Counted from the first letter of the stretch, positions 1 through 5,683 are shown. The stretch is 5,694 nt of DNA from Candidatus Omnitrophota bacterium (GCA_015231685.1 JADGBA010000084.1:1-5694); one strand, 5' to 3'. Numbers and translations are program-made. The notes: a model not told the origin generated them from the sequence alone.

Positions 1-1181
1 CGCCCCGCTTCGACAAGACCCCTCCGGGAGCGCGTATCAGCCAGCCGAGCGTACACCGATTCCGTCAGCTCTTCGATTTCATCAAGAAGCCCGGAGGAAG
101 CCACCTGTTGCGCCCCGGCCTCATAATCACAGTAGGCCAGAAACTCTCCGTACGCCTCTGAAGAGCCTCCTTCCTGCGCACGCAAAGACAGGGCCTTTTG
201 GCGAAGCACCTCAAGCCTCTCCCTCCCCAGCTCCGGACCGCGGTGTTTCCACCGCCCCAACAAGAAATCCTCATGGGCCCCGTCCACAACCGCCCGGCCT
301 TCGATATTCACAATATTCATGAGCTCACGCGCCTGGGCATCCGCGCGGGAGAAATCCAGCCCCGACTCCTTCAAGCGTAATTCTTCAAGAGCAAGAAGGG
401 CACTCGCTTCCTCCTCCGGCATCCCCAGTCGGGACGCCTCCCGGCTCAAATATTCCGCGTATTCGACGACCGGCGTCCCGCCTTGCTGATAACGATACGC
501 CTGAGCGTCGAACACCGTCAGCGCCGGAGAAAAAACCCGCGCCTTGAGCGCCGCCAGGGATGATTTAAAAATCCCCAGGGTCTTTTCCGAACTTTCGCGG
601 GATGAAACCACAAGACGATAAAGCTCTAAAGCGCCTTGATAGAGTCTCCGGTCCTCAACACCCCAAATCCGCATATTCAGATCCGAAACAATATCCAGAT
701 ATTCCTCGCCATGAAGCTCTCCGCGCCGCAAGTACTTGAGTGCCGTCTCACGCCGTTTTTCCGCATCGGCATAGCCGCGCAAAAAACTCATAGAGCTGTC
801 CCCGTCACCGGCTTCAACAAAGACATAACCAAGACCCTCTTCAATCGACCACAGCTCCGAGAGGGTGGCCGCCAGATTGAGCTGACCCGAGAAGTTCGTA
901 TGCGCGTCCTGAATCAAATAAATCAGGGGCGAATCAGTTGCGGCGGATTCCGGCGTGTAGATTTCGTCAATCACCGCCGCGGACGTAAAGGAAGGCGTGG
1001 CGAAGGACGGGGATTGGGTGGAGGGAGCATCCGCGCTGGCGGCGCCAATCGGAGCGGCAAGAAGCGCCTGCTCAAAGATAAATATTGCGGACAGCACCAT
1101 GCCGGCCGCTCGAAGGGCCCGGCGCTTCAGGGTAGCACTATTTATACTCTGTAGAATAAGGTTGAATAATCCGGGTCTCAT
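1..1181 (-). CDS. Exported protein of unknown function, possibly erythromycin-esterase/ChaN/TraB-like; 3' end outside the window
   Basis: An open frame of 393 codons with no stop runs off the left edge. The ATG at 1181 is preceded by AAAGG five bases upstream and by an in-frame TGA at 1224-1226. The N-terminus looks like a long-n-region signal peptide: basic residues KRRALR at 19-24, a hydrophobic core at about 27-43, and a likely cleavage after ASA (residue 50). The mature part has 'LIQDAHTN' at 89-96, 'VFVEAGDGD' at 120-128 and 'IWGVED' at 172-177. The rest is acidic and helix-rich. The spacing of these motifs recalls the order in erythromycin esterase and ChaN/TraB-type proteins (GE..HG, then a strand ending in Glu, then a G-D/E strand). 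That link is my inference from motif order only. I recall similar 'IQDAHTN..GQ' proteins in Omnitrophota genomes but cannot verify it. It lies 93 bp downstream of yjbQ in the same direction. An internal ATG at 1100 would remove the n-region and is less likely. Confidence 0.8.
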   Translation of the reverse strand, partial: MRPGLFNLILQSINSATLKRRALRAAGMVLSAIFIFEQALLAAPIGAASADAPSTQSPSFATPSFTSAAVIDEIYTPESAATDSPLIYLIQDAHTNFSGQLNLAATLSELWSIEEGLGYVFVEAGDGDSSMSFLRGYADAEKRRETALKYLRRGELHGEEYLDIVSDLNMRIWGVEDRRLYQGALELYRLVVSSRESSEKTLGIFKSSLAALKARVFSPALTVFDAQAYRYQQGGTPVVEYAEYLSREASRLGMPEEEASALLALEELRLKESGLDFSRADAQARELMNIVNIEGRAVVDGAHEDFLLGRWKHRGPELGRERLEVLRQKALSLRAQEGGSSEAYGEFLAYCDYEAGAQQVASSGLLDEIEELTESVYARLADTRSRRGLVEAG

Positions 1182-1186
1182 CAGGG

Positions 1187-1191
1187 CCTTT
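1187..1191 (-). promoter_or_regulatory. Ribosome binding site of the left-edge exported protein
   Basis: Reads AAAGG on the minus strand, five bases before the ATG at 1181. It decides the choice of this start over the internal ATG at 1100. The rest of the gap up to yjbQ (1192-1274) shows no convincing promoter or terminator, only a weak GAGC/GCTC hairpin at about 1214-1225. Confidence 0.5.
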
Positions 1192-1274
1192 CGGGTAGCG
1201 CCACCAGATTTCAGAGCTGCTGCTCAAAAATATTAAAGGTTATCCGTGAAGTATGCCCGAGCCAGGAAGCCAGT

Positions 1275-1670
1275 TCAAGAGCTCCCGTGTAAACCGACAA
1301 TAAACTTTCGATTCCGTGGGCCGTCGAATTCACAAAAATATATCCCCTGCCAGGTGCCCAAAACAGGTTCGCCTCCCCGAATCAACACCGTCTGATCGCA
1401 CCCCACCAAAGACGACTTGATATGCGCGGGCGAATTACCCTCGCCGTGATGATATCCGCTCTCGGGCACCATGCGGCCCAGGCCATGAAGCATGTCGCGC
1501 GGCACATCGGGATCCGCGTTTTCGTTGACGGTCACCGCGGCGGTGGTGTGGGGCGTGTAGACAACACACCAACCTTCCTGAACCCCTGACTCACGCACGG
1601 CCTCACGCACCTCACGGGTGATGTCGATGAATTCTTCGGTCTTTTTGGAGCGGATACTGAAGGTCTTCAT
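1275..1670 (-). CDS. yjbQ: YjbQ family protein (UPF0047), secondary thiamine-phosphate synthase-type
   Basis: A 131-residue protein of the usual length for the single-domain YjbQ/UPF0047 family. The family's conserved blocks are all visible: 'TPHTTAAVTVNENADPDV' (39-56), with the HTT motif and the acidic NENADP stretch; 'HHGEGNSPAHIKSSL' (74-88), with the histidines thought to line the active-site pocket; and 'GTWQGIYFCEFDGPR' (105-119). Family members are small cytosolic trimers. E. coli YjbQ has weak thiamine-phosphate synthase activity, but the physiological role is unsettled, so the name should not be over-read. The ATG at 1670 has a good Shine-Dalgarno (AAGAGGGG, nine bases upstream). 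It is transcribed away from trmB, whose start is only about 45 bp away, and is followed 93 bp downstream by the exported protein gene. No other thiamine gene is in the window. Confidence 0.95.
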   Translation of the reverse strand: MKTFSIRSKKTEEFIDITREVREAVRESGVQEGWCVVYTPHTTAAVTVNENADPDVPRDMLHGLGRMVPESGYHHGEGNSPAHIKSSLVGCDQTVLIRGGEPVLGTWQGIYFCEFDGPRNRKFIVGLHGSS

Positions 1671-1679
1671 GTTAAGATA

Positions 1680-1687
1680 CCCCTCTT
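1680..1687 (-). promoter_or_regulatory. Ribosome binding site of yjbQ
   Basis: Reads AAGAGGGG on the minus strand, nine bases before the yjbQ ATG. It overlaps the alternative TTG start of trmB at 1686 on the other strand, which is a small argument against that TTG being used. Confidence 0.6.
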
Positions 1688-1715
1688 GAAACCGGCATTG
1701 ACAACCAAAACACCC

Positions 1716-2354
1716 ATGACCGCGTCCAACAAACCCGTCATCGGTTTTAATTCACCGGTGCCGCTGACGCAACCGCTGGAATTCGAGATCGGCTGCGGGA
1801 AGGGCCGTTTTCTGATCGACCGCGCCGGGCACCATCCACACACGGGTTTTATCGGCATCGATATTTGGTGGCGCTTTCTCAAATTTGCCGTCAAACGCGT
1901 GGAGAATCTCGGTCTTTCCAATATTCGTTTTTATAAAGCCGAGGCGTTTGATTTTCTTCAAAACGTCCTCCCGGATCAATCGGTCAGCGTTTTTCACATC
2001 TACTTCCCTGATCCCTGGCCCAAAAAACGCCAAAAAAAGAACCGTCTTTTCTCCAAAGAATTCCTGGAGCTGGCCTCGCGCAAATCCACCGACAACGCTG
2101 TCATCCGCGTCACCACCGATCACGAGGATTATTATCTGCAAATGTGCGGGACCGTGATTGCTTCAGAAGGCCGTTGGGCCGTACAATCCAAAAGATCCGG
2201 CATCTCAAACTCCCCCGACGACACCCCCACTCATTATGAGGCCAAGTACCGTGCCGAAGGCCGCACGCTGCACTACGCAGAGTTTGTCAAACGAACCGTG
2301 AACTCGGTGCCCCCCGCCTTTGTGGACACAAAATCCACCGCGCCTTTGAGGTAA
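1716..2354 (+). CDS. trmB: tRNA (guanine-N7-)-methyltransferase TrmB
   Basis: A SAM-dependent methyltransferase that forms m7G, normally at position 46 in the variable loop of tRNAs. From the ATG at 1716 it has 212 residues, normal for TrmB. The SAM-binding motif I is 'FEIGCGKGRFL' (23-33), followed by 'GIDI' (47-50) and 'IRFYKAEAFDFL' (70-81). The diagnostic TrmB signatures are 'FPDPWPKKRQKKNRL' (97-111), 'VTTDHEDYY' (132-140) and the C-terminal substrate-recognition stretch 'THYEAKYRAEGRTLHYAEF' (172-190). An in-frame TTG at 1686 would add ten residues. Neither start has a clear Shine-Dalgarno, so the start is uncertain; I prefer ATG. The last 27 codons overlap the opposing kinase gene. The final 18 or so residues (after AEFVKRT) look non-conserved, as if the frame simply runs on to the next stop inside the neighbour. 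It is the only plus-strand gene and is probably transcribed alone. Confidence 0.95.
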   Translation: MTASNKPVIGFNSPVPLTQPLEFEIGCGKGRFLIDRAGHHPHTGFIGIDIWWRFLKFAVKRVENLGLSNIRFYKAEAFDFLQNVLPDQSVSVFHIYFPDPWPKKRQKKNRLFSKEFLELASRKSTDNAVIRVTTDHEDYYLQMCGTVIASEGRWAVQSKRSGISNSPDDTPTHYEAKYRAEGRTLHYAEFVKRTVNSVPPAFVDTKSTAPLR

Positions 2355-3463
2355 TCTTCGATCAGAAGCTTCACGCTGTACGTTCCGGTCCCGCGGCCGC
2401 GGCCCTTCGTGCTGAAAGACCTCTGAAAAATCTGGCGGCTGACCTTCGGAGAAATCTTCCCGTGATTGCTGACCCGAAACACCGCCGCGTCTTTCTCCCG
2501 GGAAAAGCCGAGCGTTACGGATTGACCCCGGCGGGAGGCCTCCAGGGCGTTTTTGAGCAGGTTCACAAGCGCGCGTGACAAAAGCCGGGGGTCCGTACGA
2601 ATGGCTCCGCATTCCGGGCCGGCTTGAACCCGGATGCTTCTTCCCCGGGCCGGCGGACTTTGCCGCATGTCTAAGGCGATACCTTCCAAAAATTCCGCCA
2701 CGCGGAACCGGCTCCGGCACACCGCCAGGCGCCCCGATTCCGCCGCCAGAAGGTCGCGGTGGATTTCGATCGCGTCCGACACGCGGTGCGCATAACCGCA
2801 CAACCGGTCGAGATGCTTCGGCTCCGCCCGGACGAGCCCGTCGCGGAGATTCTCGGCATATCCCCGGATAACGGACACATCGTTCAGGATGTCATGAAAA
2901 AACGTCCGCTCCAGCACCTCACGTCGCTTCTCATCCTGAATATCCCGCAGGGTGAACACGGTGAAACGGTTCTTCCCGATCGCGGTTGGCGACGCCCACA
3001 CCCGCAAGTCCACCGCCTGACGCGCCCCGTTCTTCCCGCGGGTCGTCATCCGGCATTCCTGAACTGCGGGGCGGCCCTTTTGGGACCGTAAGATCGCCTG
3101 AACCGCGCCGCATTCCCTGCAAAACCGCGAAGTCCCGCAGCCCGCCGGACCGACACCGGCACATTCGCATCCGAAGACCTCGCCGGGTCTTTTGCCGAGA
3201 ACTGCCGTAGTGCCGCGCGTGCCCGCGTAGGCAAAAAGCGCCTTGTTGCAGAAGACGATCTGCCGGTTCGTGTTGAGAATCAGCACCACATCGGGCACCG
3301 CGTTGAGCGCTTCCACGAGAAGCGCTTCACGCGCAATGCGGCTGTTCAGCGCGGCAATCTCAGCCCGCGAAGAACGCTCCGCACCCGCAAAATCCGTCGC
3401 CACGGCGGTCCTTCCCGTACGGCTCAACCGCCTATTTGGCTTTGCCTTGCCCTGCAACGGCAT
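2273..3463 (-). CDS. Soluble PAS-domain sensor histidine kinase with a cysteine cluster
   Basis: A 396-residue cytosolic kinase with no membrane segment. A short coiled N-terminus (about 28-55) leads into a PAS domain (about 50-175, 'LNAVPDVVLILNTNRQIVFCNKALFAYAG' region). The PAS domain holds cysteines C99, C101, C109, C115 and C118 ('GCGTSRFCRECGA'), a possible metal or redox site. The dimerisation/phosphoacceptor block is 'FFHDILNDV', with H190 as the predicted phosphorylated histidine. The HATPase domain has the N box 'LVNLLKNALEAS' (299-310), a divergent G1 region 'VSNHGKIS' (331-338), the F box 'FQRSFSTKG' (346-354) and the G2 box 'GRGTGTYSVKLL' (356-367). No response regulator is adjacent, so it is an orphan here. 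The ATG at 3463 lies inside gpmA, with GAAGAAGG six bases upstream. A GTG at 3403, behind GGAAGG and just past the gpmA stop, is a good alternative. Its 3' end overlaps trmB by 82 bp. The coding sequence appears richer in GC than its neighbours. Confidence 0.93.
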   Translation of the reverse strand: MPLQGKAKPNRRLSRTGRTAVATDFAGAERSSRAEIAALNSRIAREALLVEALNAVPDVVLILNTNRQIVFCNKALFAYAGTRGTTAVLGKRPGEVFGCECAGVGPAGCGTSRFCRECGAVQAILRSQKGRPAVQECRMTTRGKNGARQAVDLRVWASPTAIGKNRFTVFTLRDIQDEKRREVLERTFFHDILNDVSVIRGYAENLRDGLVRAEPKHLDRLCGYAHRVSDAIEIHRDLLAAESGRLAVCRSRFRVAEFLEGIALDMRQSPPARGRSIRVQAGPECGAIRTDPRLLSRALVNLLKNALEASRRGQSVTLGFSREKDAAVFRVSNHGKISPKVSRQIFQRSFSTKGRGRGTGTYSVKLLIEDYLKGAVDFVSTKAGGTEFTVRLTNSA

Positions 3464-4178
3464 CCATGGCCTTCTTCACCGCTTCCGGGTCCCCGAGGTA
3501 ATAGTGCTTGAGCGGCTTGAGATTGTCATCCAGCTCGTAGACGAGCGGCATGCCGGTGGGAATGTTGAGACCGACGATTTCCGCGTCGGACACATTGTCG
3601 AGATATTTGACAAGCGCCCTCAGGCTGTTGCCGTGCGCGGCGATGATGACGCGCTTGCCGGCTTTAACCTCGGGCGCGATGGTTTCGTGCCAAAGGGGCA
3701 AAAATCTCGCGACCGTATCCTTGAGGCATTCCGTCAAAGGCACAGCCCCCTCAGGAAGATTCGCATAACGCGGATCGCCGGATTGCCCGCGCGGGTCACC
3801 TGCCTCGAGAACCGGCGGAGGGGTATCATAACTTCTGCGCCAGATCTTGACCTGTTCATCGCCATACTTGGCCGCCGTTTCGGCCTTGTTCAGGCCCTGC
3901 AGAGCGCCGTAGTGGCGCTCGTTGAGGCGCCAGTCACGAATCACAGGGATCCACATGAGGTCCATACCGTCGAGCGTGATCCAGAGCGTGCGGATCGCGC
4001 GTTTCAAAACCGAAGTGAACGCCATGTCAAAGACAAACCCCTCCTTCTTCAGGGTCTCTCCCGCAGCCGCAGCCTCCTTCAGCCCCTTCTCGGACAAGTC
4101 CACGTCCGTCCATCCCGTAAAAAGGTTTTTTTGGTTCCAGATGCTTTCACCGTGACGAAGCAGTACGAGTTTATGCAT
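3432..4178 (-). CDS. gpmA: 2,3-bisphosphoglycerate-dependent phosphoglycerate mutase
   Basis: Interconverts 3-phosphoglycerate and 2-phosphoglycerate in glycolysis and gluconeogenesis, using a phosphohistidine intermediate primed by 2,3-bisphosphoglycerate. At 248 residues it is full length. The catalytic 'LLRHGESIWN' motif is at 6-15, with H9 the phosphorylated residue. 'FTGWTDVDLSEKG' (20-32), 'TSVLKRAIRT' (55-64, R60), 'RLNERHYGALQGLNK' (84-98, E87 as proton donor/acceptor) and 'IIAAHGNSLRALVKYL' (178-193, H182) are the other expected blocks. The long 'YDTPPPVLE' loop is typical of the cofactor-dependent type. All key residues are present. The ATG at 4178 has a strong Shine-Dalgarno (AAAGGAG, ten bases upstream) and an extended -10 promoter about 50 bp upstream. 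The gene is followed without a gap by the PAS kinase, which starts inside its 3' end, so the two probably share a transcript. Confidence 0.97.
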   Translation of the reverse strand: MHKLVLLRHGESIWNQKNLFTGWTDVDLSEKGLKEAAAAGETLKKEGFVFDMAFTSVLKRAIRTLWITLDGMDLMWIPVIRDWRLNERHYGALQGLNKAETAAKYGDEQVKIWRRSYDTPPPVLEAGDPRGQSGDPRYANLPEGAVPLTECLKDTVARFLPLWHETIAPEVKAGKRVIIAAHGNSLRALVKYLDNVSDAEIVGLNIPTGMPLVYELDDNLKPLKHYYLGDPEAVKKAMDAVAGQGKAK

Positions 4179-4188
4179 GACACGTGTT

Positions 4189-4195
4189 CTCCTTT
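4189..4195 (-). promoter_or_regulatory. Ribosome binding site of gpmA
   Basis: Reads AAAGGAG on the minus strand, ten bases before the ATG at 4178. It is the best Shine-Dalgarno sequence in the window and fixes the gpmA start. A CACGTG palindrome (4181-4186) sits between it and the start codon; I assign it no function. Confidence 0.7.
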
Positions 4196-4227
4196 TATTT
4201 GTTGTAGGGCGACCTGTTCAGAGGAGA

Positions 4228-4236
4228 ATTATATCA
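4228..4236 (-). promoter_or_regulatory. Extended -10 promoter for gpmA
   Basis: The minus strand reads TGATATAAT, an exact TGnTATAAT extended -10 element, in the 76-bp gap between the lytic transglycosylase stop and gpmA. No good -35 is present at 17-18 bp, as expected for extended -10 promoters. Transcription would start near 4221, giving a leader of about 40 bases that contains the AAAGGAG ribosome binding site. This suggests gpmA and the kinase are transcribed independently of the upstream lytic transglycosylase. The call assumes a housekeeping sigma70-type consensus. Confidence 0.5.
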
Positions 4237-4254
4237 GACAAACGGCGGATGGTC

Positions 4255-4836
4255 TCATTCGAGGCCGTACACCGTCCACGCTTCAGGCGCACGGCTCAGG
4301 TAATCGAGGACGTTGCGGGTATAACGGGGATTCGACCCGACCCCTCCGGGACCGGCGTTGTAAGCGCTCACGATCCGATCGACCCGGCCGTCGAACTTCC
4401 CGCTCAAATATCGAAGGTATCTCACCACATAAGGCAGGGACACAAAAGCATGGCTCAAATTCCGCGGGTCACCCCGATATCCGAATTGTTTGGCTGTCGC
4501 GTACATGATCTGCCACGGACCATAAGAGGAAGAAATCGCCACGCGGCCCCATCGTTTTTCATCTTGAGCGAATTCGGGATTGTTCCTGAGATACCGCCGA
4601 TAAAAACCCGCCTCATAGCGCGGCATCACAAACCGCCGAAGCGAAGCTTCTTGAGCGTTCAACGCCCACAATAGCCTCGTCTCAAACGCCGCGATGCTCA
4701 ACATCGCCATGTTGCCTGCTTGTGCGCCAGCCACGGACACCGGATTGGCCTGAGAAACAACGGTAAGATGAAGAAGAACGAGACTCGTCAGCAGGGTTAT
4801 TCTATTCTTTATTTTAATTCTTTTTACGTTTGGCAT
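4255..4836 (-). CDS. Secreted lytic transglycosylase (SLT-domain protein)
   Basis: Likely cleaves the MurNAc-GlcNAc bonds of peptidoglycan in the periplasm, forming 1,6-anhydro ends. The 193-residue product starts with a signal peptide: basic KRIKIKNR at 5-12, a hydrophobic core at 13-27 and probable cleavage after SQA (residue 30). The SLT domain (about 65-175) shows 'MPRYEAGFYRRYL' (71-83), where E75 is the likely catalytic Glu; 'ISSSYGPWQIMYATAKQFGY' (101-120), the equivalent of the S..GxxQIM motif; and 'RIVSAYNAGPGGVG' (154-167), the AYNAG motif. About 27 residues separate the Glu from the SSYG motif, against about 10 in standard Slt/MltE-type 'ES.F.P.A.S..G' motifs. Substrate and autolysin role are inferred. 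The ATG at 4836 is the only usable start before an in-frame stop and has no Shine-Dalgarno. The leader is AT-rich, unlike the rest of the window. It ends 76 bp before gpmA. Confidence 0.88.
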   Translation of the reverse strand: MPNVKRIKIKNRITLLTSLVLLHLTVVSQANPVSVAGAQAGNMAMLSIAAFETRLLWALNAQEASLRRFVMPRYEAGFYRRYLRNNPEFAQDEKRWGRVAISSSYGPWQIMYATAKQFGYRGDPRNLSHAFVSLPYVVRYLRYLSGKFDGRVDRIVSAYNAGPGGVGSNPRYTRNVLDYLSRAPEAWTVYGLE

Positions 4837-4888
4837 AGTTGTTTTGTTGACTTTGTTTGCTTTTATTAATTATTTTTATCTATTAGCA

Positions 4889-4916
4889 AGCATACCTGAG
4901 GCAGGAAATTTTTCAA
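4889..4916 (-). promoter_or_regulatory. Candidate promoter for the lytic transglycosylase
   Basis: The minus strand has TTGAAA (4911-4916), a 16-bp spacer and TATGCT (4889-4894), a fair match to a sigma70-type promoter. Transcription would start near 4882, giving a leader of about 45 bases that is very AT-rich and lacks a Shine-Dalgarno. In such AT-rich sequence chance matches are common, so confidence is limited. Confidence 0.35.
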
Positions 4917-4939
4917 GAGGGAGGAAAGAAAAATCTGAC

Positions 4940-5563
4940 TTATTTAAAAAATCGGCCGGTAAAAAATCCGAAAAGCCCCATCACAAAGAACGACAAAGCA
5001 GTCAATTTGTAGCCGAACTCCGCCGTCACCTGGGCGAAGTCCATGCGCCCGGCTAGATTCTCGGAAGCAAAGGCCATGCCCATGCCTATCACAAGGCAGA
5101 AGCAGCCGGCGGTCTTCAGAGGAAAACCGCTTTTATCAGCACCCCAGAACGCCAGAAGCCCCAGAAGAAGTGCGGCCAAAGGGAACAGATACACATAGCA
5201 GGCGTTCCGGGAGTCCTCCGCCCCGAAACGCACAAAATCAACCACATCGCGCCGCCAACTCTCACGGCGGAACTCCCCCAGACTCGCCGCTTCATTTCCG
5301 GTAAGGTGCACAGTGGCTTTCATCCCGGTCAGAGCCGCCGCCGTCTGCGTGAGGGCCCTCGAAAGATCCGTGATCAAAAAAAACTTCCGGGCATCTTCCG
5401 TCCGGCTCTGGGGGCTCCGCAGGTACTGGGCCACGTTCACCTCAATTTTGACCCATGGCAAAAAAAACGCCAAAACCACCGTCACCACAAAAACCAGCGC
5501 CAAAAGCCGGCTCAACCGCCGTTGAAACGACCTCACCTCCCGAGAACGCACAAATAACACCAC
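4940..5563 (-). CDS. Four-helix integral membrane protein of unknown function
   Basis: I do not recognise a family. From the preferred GTG at 5563 the protein has 207 residues. A basic N-terminus (RSREVRSFQRRLSR) precedes a first membrane helix at about 19-38 ending in 'FLPWVKIEV'. A soluble stretch of about 80 residues follows (41-121), rich in charged residues and probably outside the cytoplasm. Three more helices lie at about 123-140, 151-167 and 185-202, and the protein ends with the basic 'GRFFK'. The one-helix, loop, three-helix layout with an LPW motif after helix 1 is common in uncharacterised bacterial membrane proteins. The open frame extends to a GTG at 5626, but a perfect TATAAT at 5585-5590 lies inside that extension. 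AAAAGG sits nine bases before the GTG at 5563, so I prefer this start; the adjacent GTG at 5560 is equally possible. The gene stops about 100 bp before the lytic transglycosylase; cotranscription is possible but unproven. Confidence 0.8.
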   Translation of the reverse strand: MVLFVRSREVRSFQRRLSRLLALVFVVTVVLAFFLPWVKIEVNVAQYLRSPQSRTEDARKFFLITDLSRALTQTAAALTGMKATVHLTGNEAASLGEFRRESWRRDVVDFVRFGAEDSRNACYVYLFPLAALLLGLLAFWGADKSGFPLKTAGCFCLVIGMGMAFASENLAGRMDFAQVTAEFGYKLTALSFFVMGLFGFFTGRFFK

Positions 5564-5584
5564 ACCCCCCACCCTTTTGCCCCC

Positions 5585-5590
5585 ATTATA
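5585..5590 (-). promoter_or_regulatory. Candidate -10 box for the membrane protein gene
   Basis: A perfect TATAAT on the minus strand, about 22 bp before the preferred GTG at 5563. The -35 at 16-18 bp is poor (CTGTGC region). If used, it excludes the GTG at 5626 as the translation start. It could be a chance hexamer. Confidence 0.35.
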
Positions 5591-5613
5591 CCTGCGCGCG
5601 CAACGAAGCACAG

Positions 5614-5683
5614 AAGTGGGACACACATACGAATTGACTCAAGTTAAAGGTAACCTGAAAAGTGTGAAAAGTGGGACAGTCCC
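5614..5683. repeat. Cluster of short palindromes and a repeated 10-mer at the right edge
   Basis: The 10-mer AAGTGGGACA occurs at 5614-5623 and again at 5669-5678. The second copy runs into a perfect palindrome, GGGACAGTCCC (5673-5683). Between the copies are two more odd-centred palindromes, TTGACTCAA (5634-5642) and AGGTAACCT (5648-5656). The layout resembles a REP-type or insertion-sequence end. GGGAC..GTCCC palindromes often flank small transposases of the IS200/RAYT kind, which is remembered rather than checked. No transposase is visible in the window, and the element may continue past the right edge. Confidence 0.5.

Noticed and set aside
636..1154. A 172-codon plus-strand frame opposite the left-edge exported protein
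   Set aside because: The minus-strand frame has a signal peptide, a ribosome binding site and protein-like composition throughout; the plus frame ends in an Arg/Gly-rich stretch typical of shadows.
1214..1225. GAGC/GCTC hairpin between yjbQ and the exported protein gene
   Set aside because: A four-base stem with no U tract in the direction of transcription; too weak for a terminator.
1698..1703. A perfect TTGACA on the plus strand just before the trmB ATG
   Set aside because: It is only 12 bases before the ATG and no -10 hexamer follows at 16-18 bp, so it cannot be the trmB promoter.
1752..2141. A 129-codon minus-strand frame opposite trmB
   Set aside because: trmB motifs on the plus strand explain the region fully.
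2205..2801. A 198-codon minus-strand frame in another phase within the kinase and trmB
   Set aside because: Rich in Gly, Pro and Arg with no motif, and overlapped by the well-supported kinase frame.
3243..4508. A 421-codon plus-strand open frame opposite the kinase, gpmA and the lytic transglycosylase end
   Set aside because: It is antisense to three genes with clear conserved motifs, has no recognisable domain and low-complexity basic composition. It is a shadow of GC-rich coding DNA.
4895..4910. CCTG/CAGG mini-hairpin near an A/T run between the membrane protein and lytic transglycosylase genes
   Set aside because: A four-base stem with a three-base loop, and the T run is on the plus strand where no gene ends. 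Not a convincing terminator.
4941..4980. Two similar AAAAAATC(C)G stretches at the end of the membrane protein gene
   Set aside because: They encode the two Phe-Phe pairs of 'GFFTGRFFK' and are explained by codon repetition.
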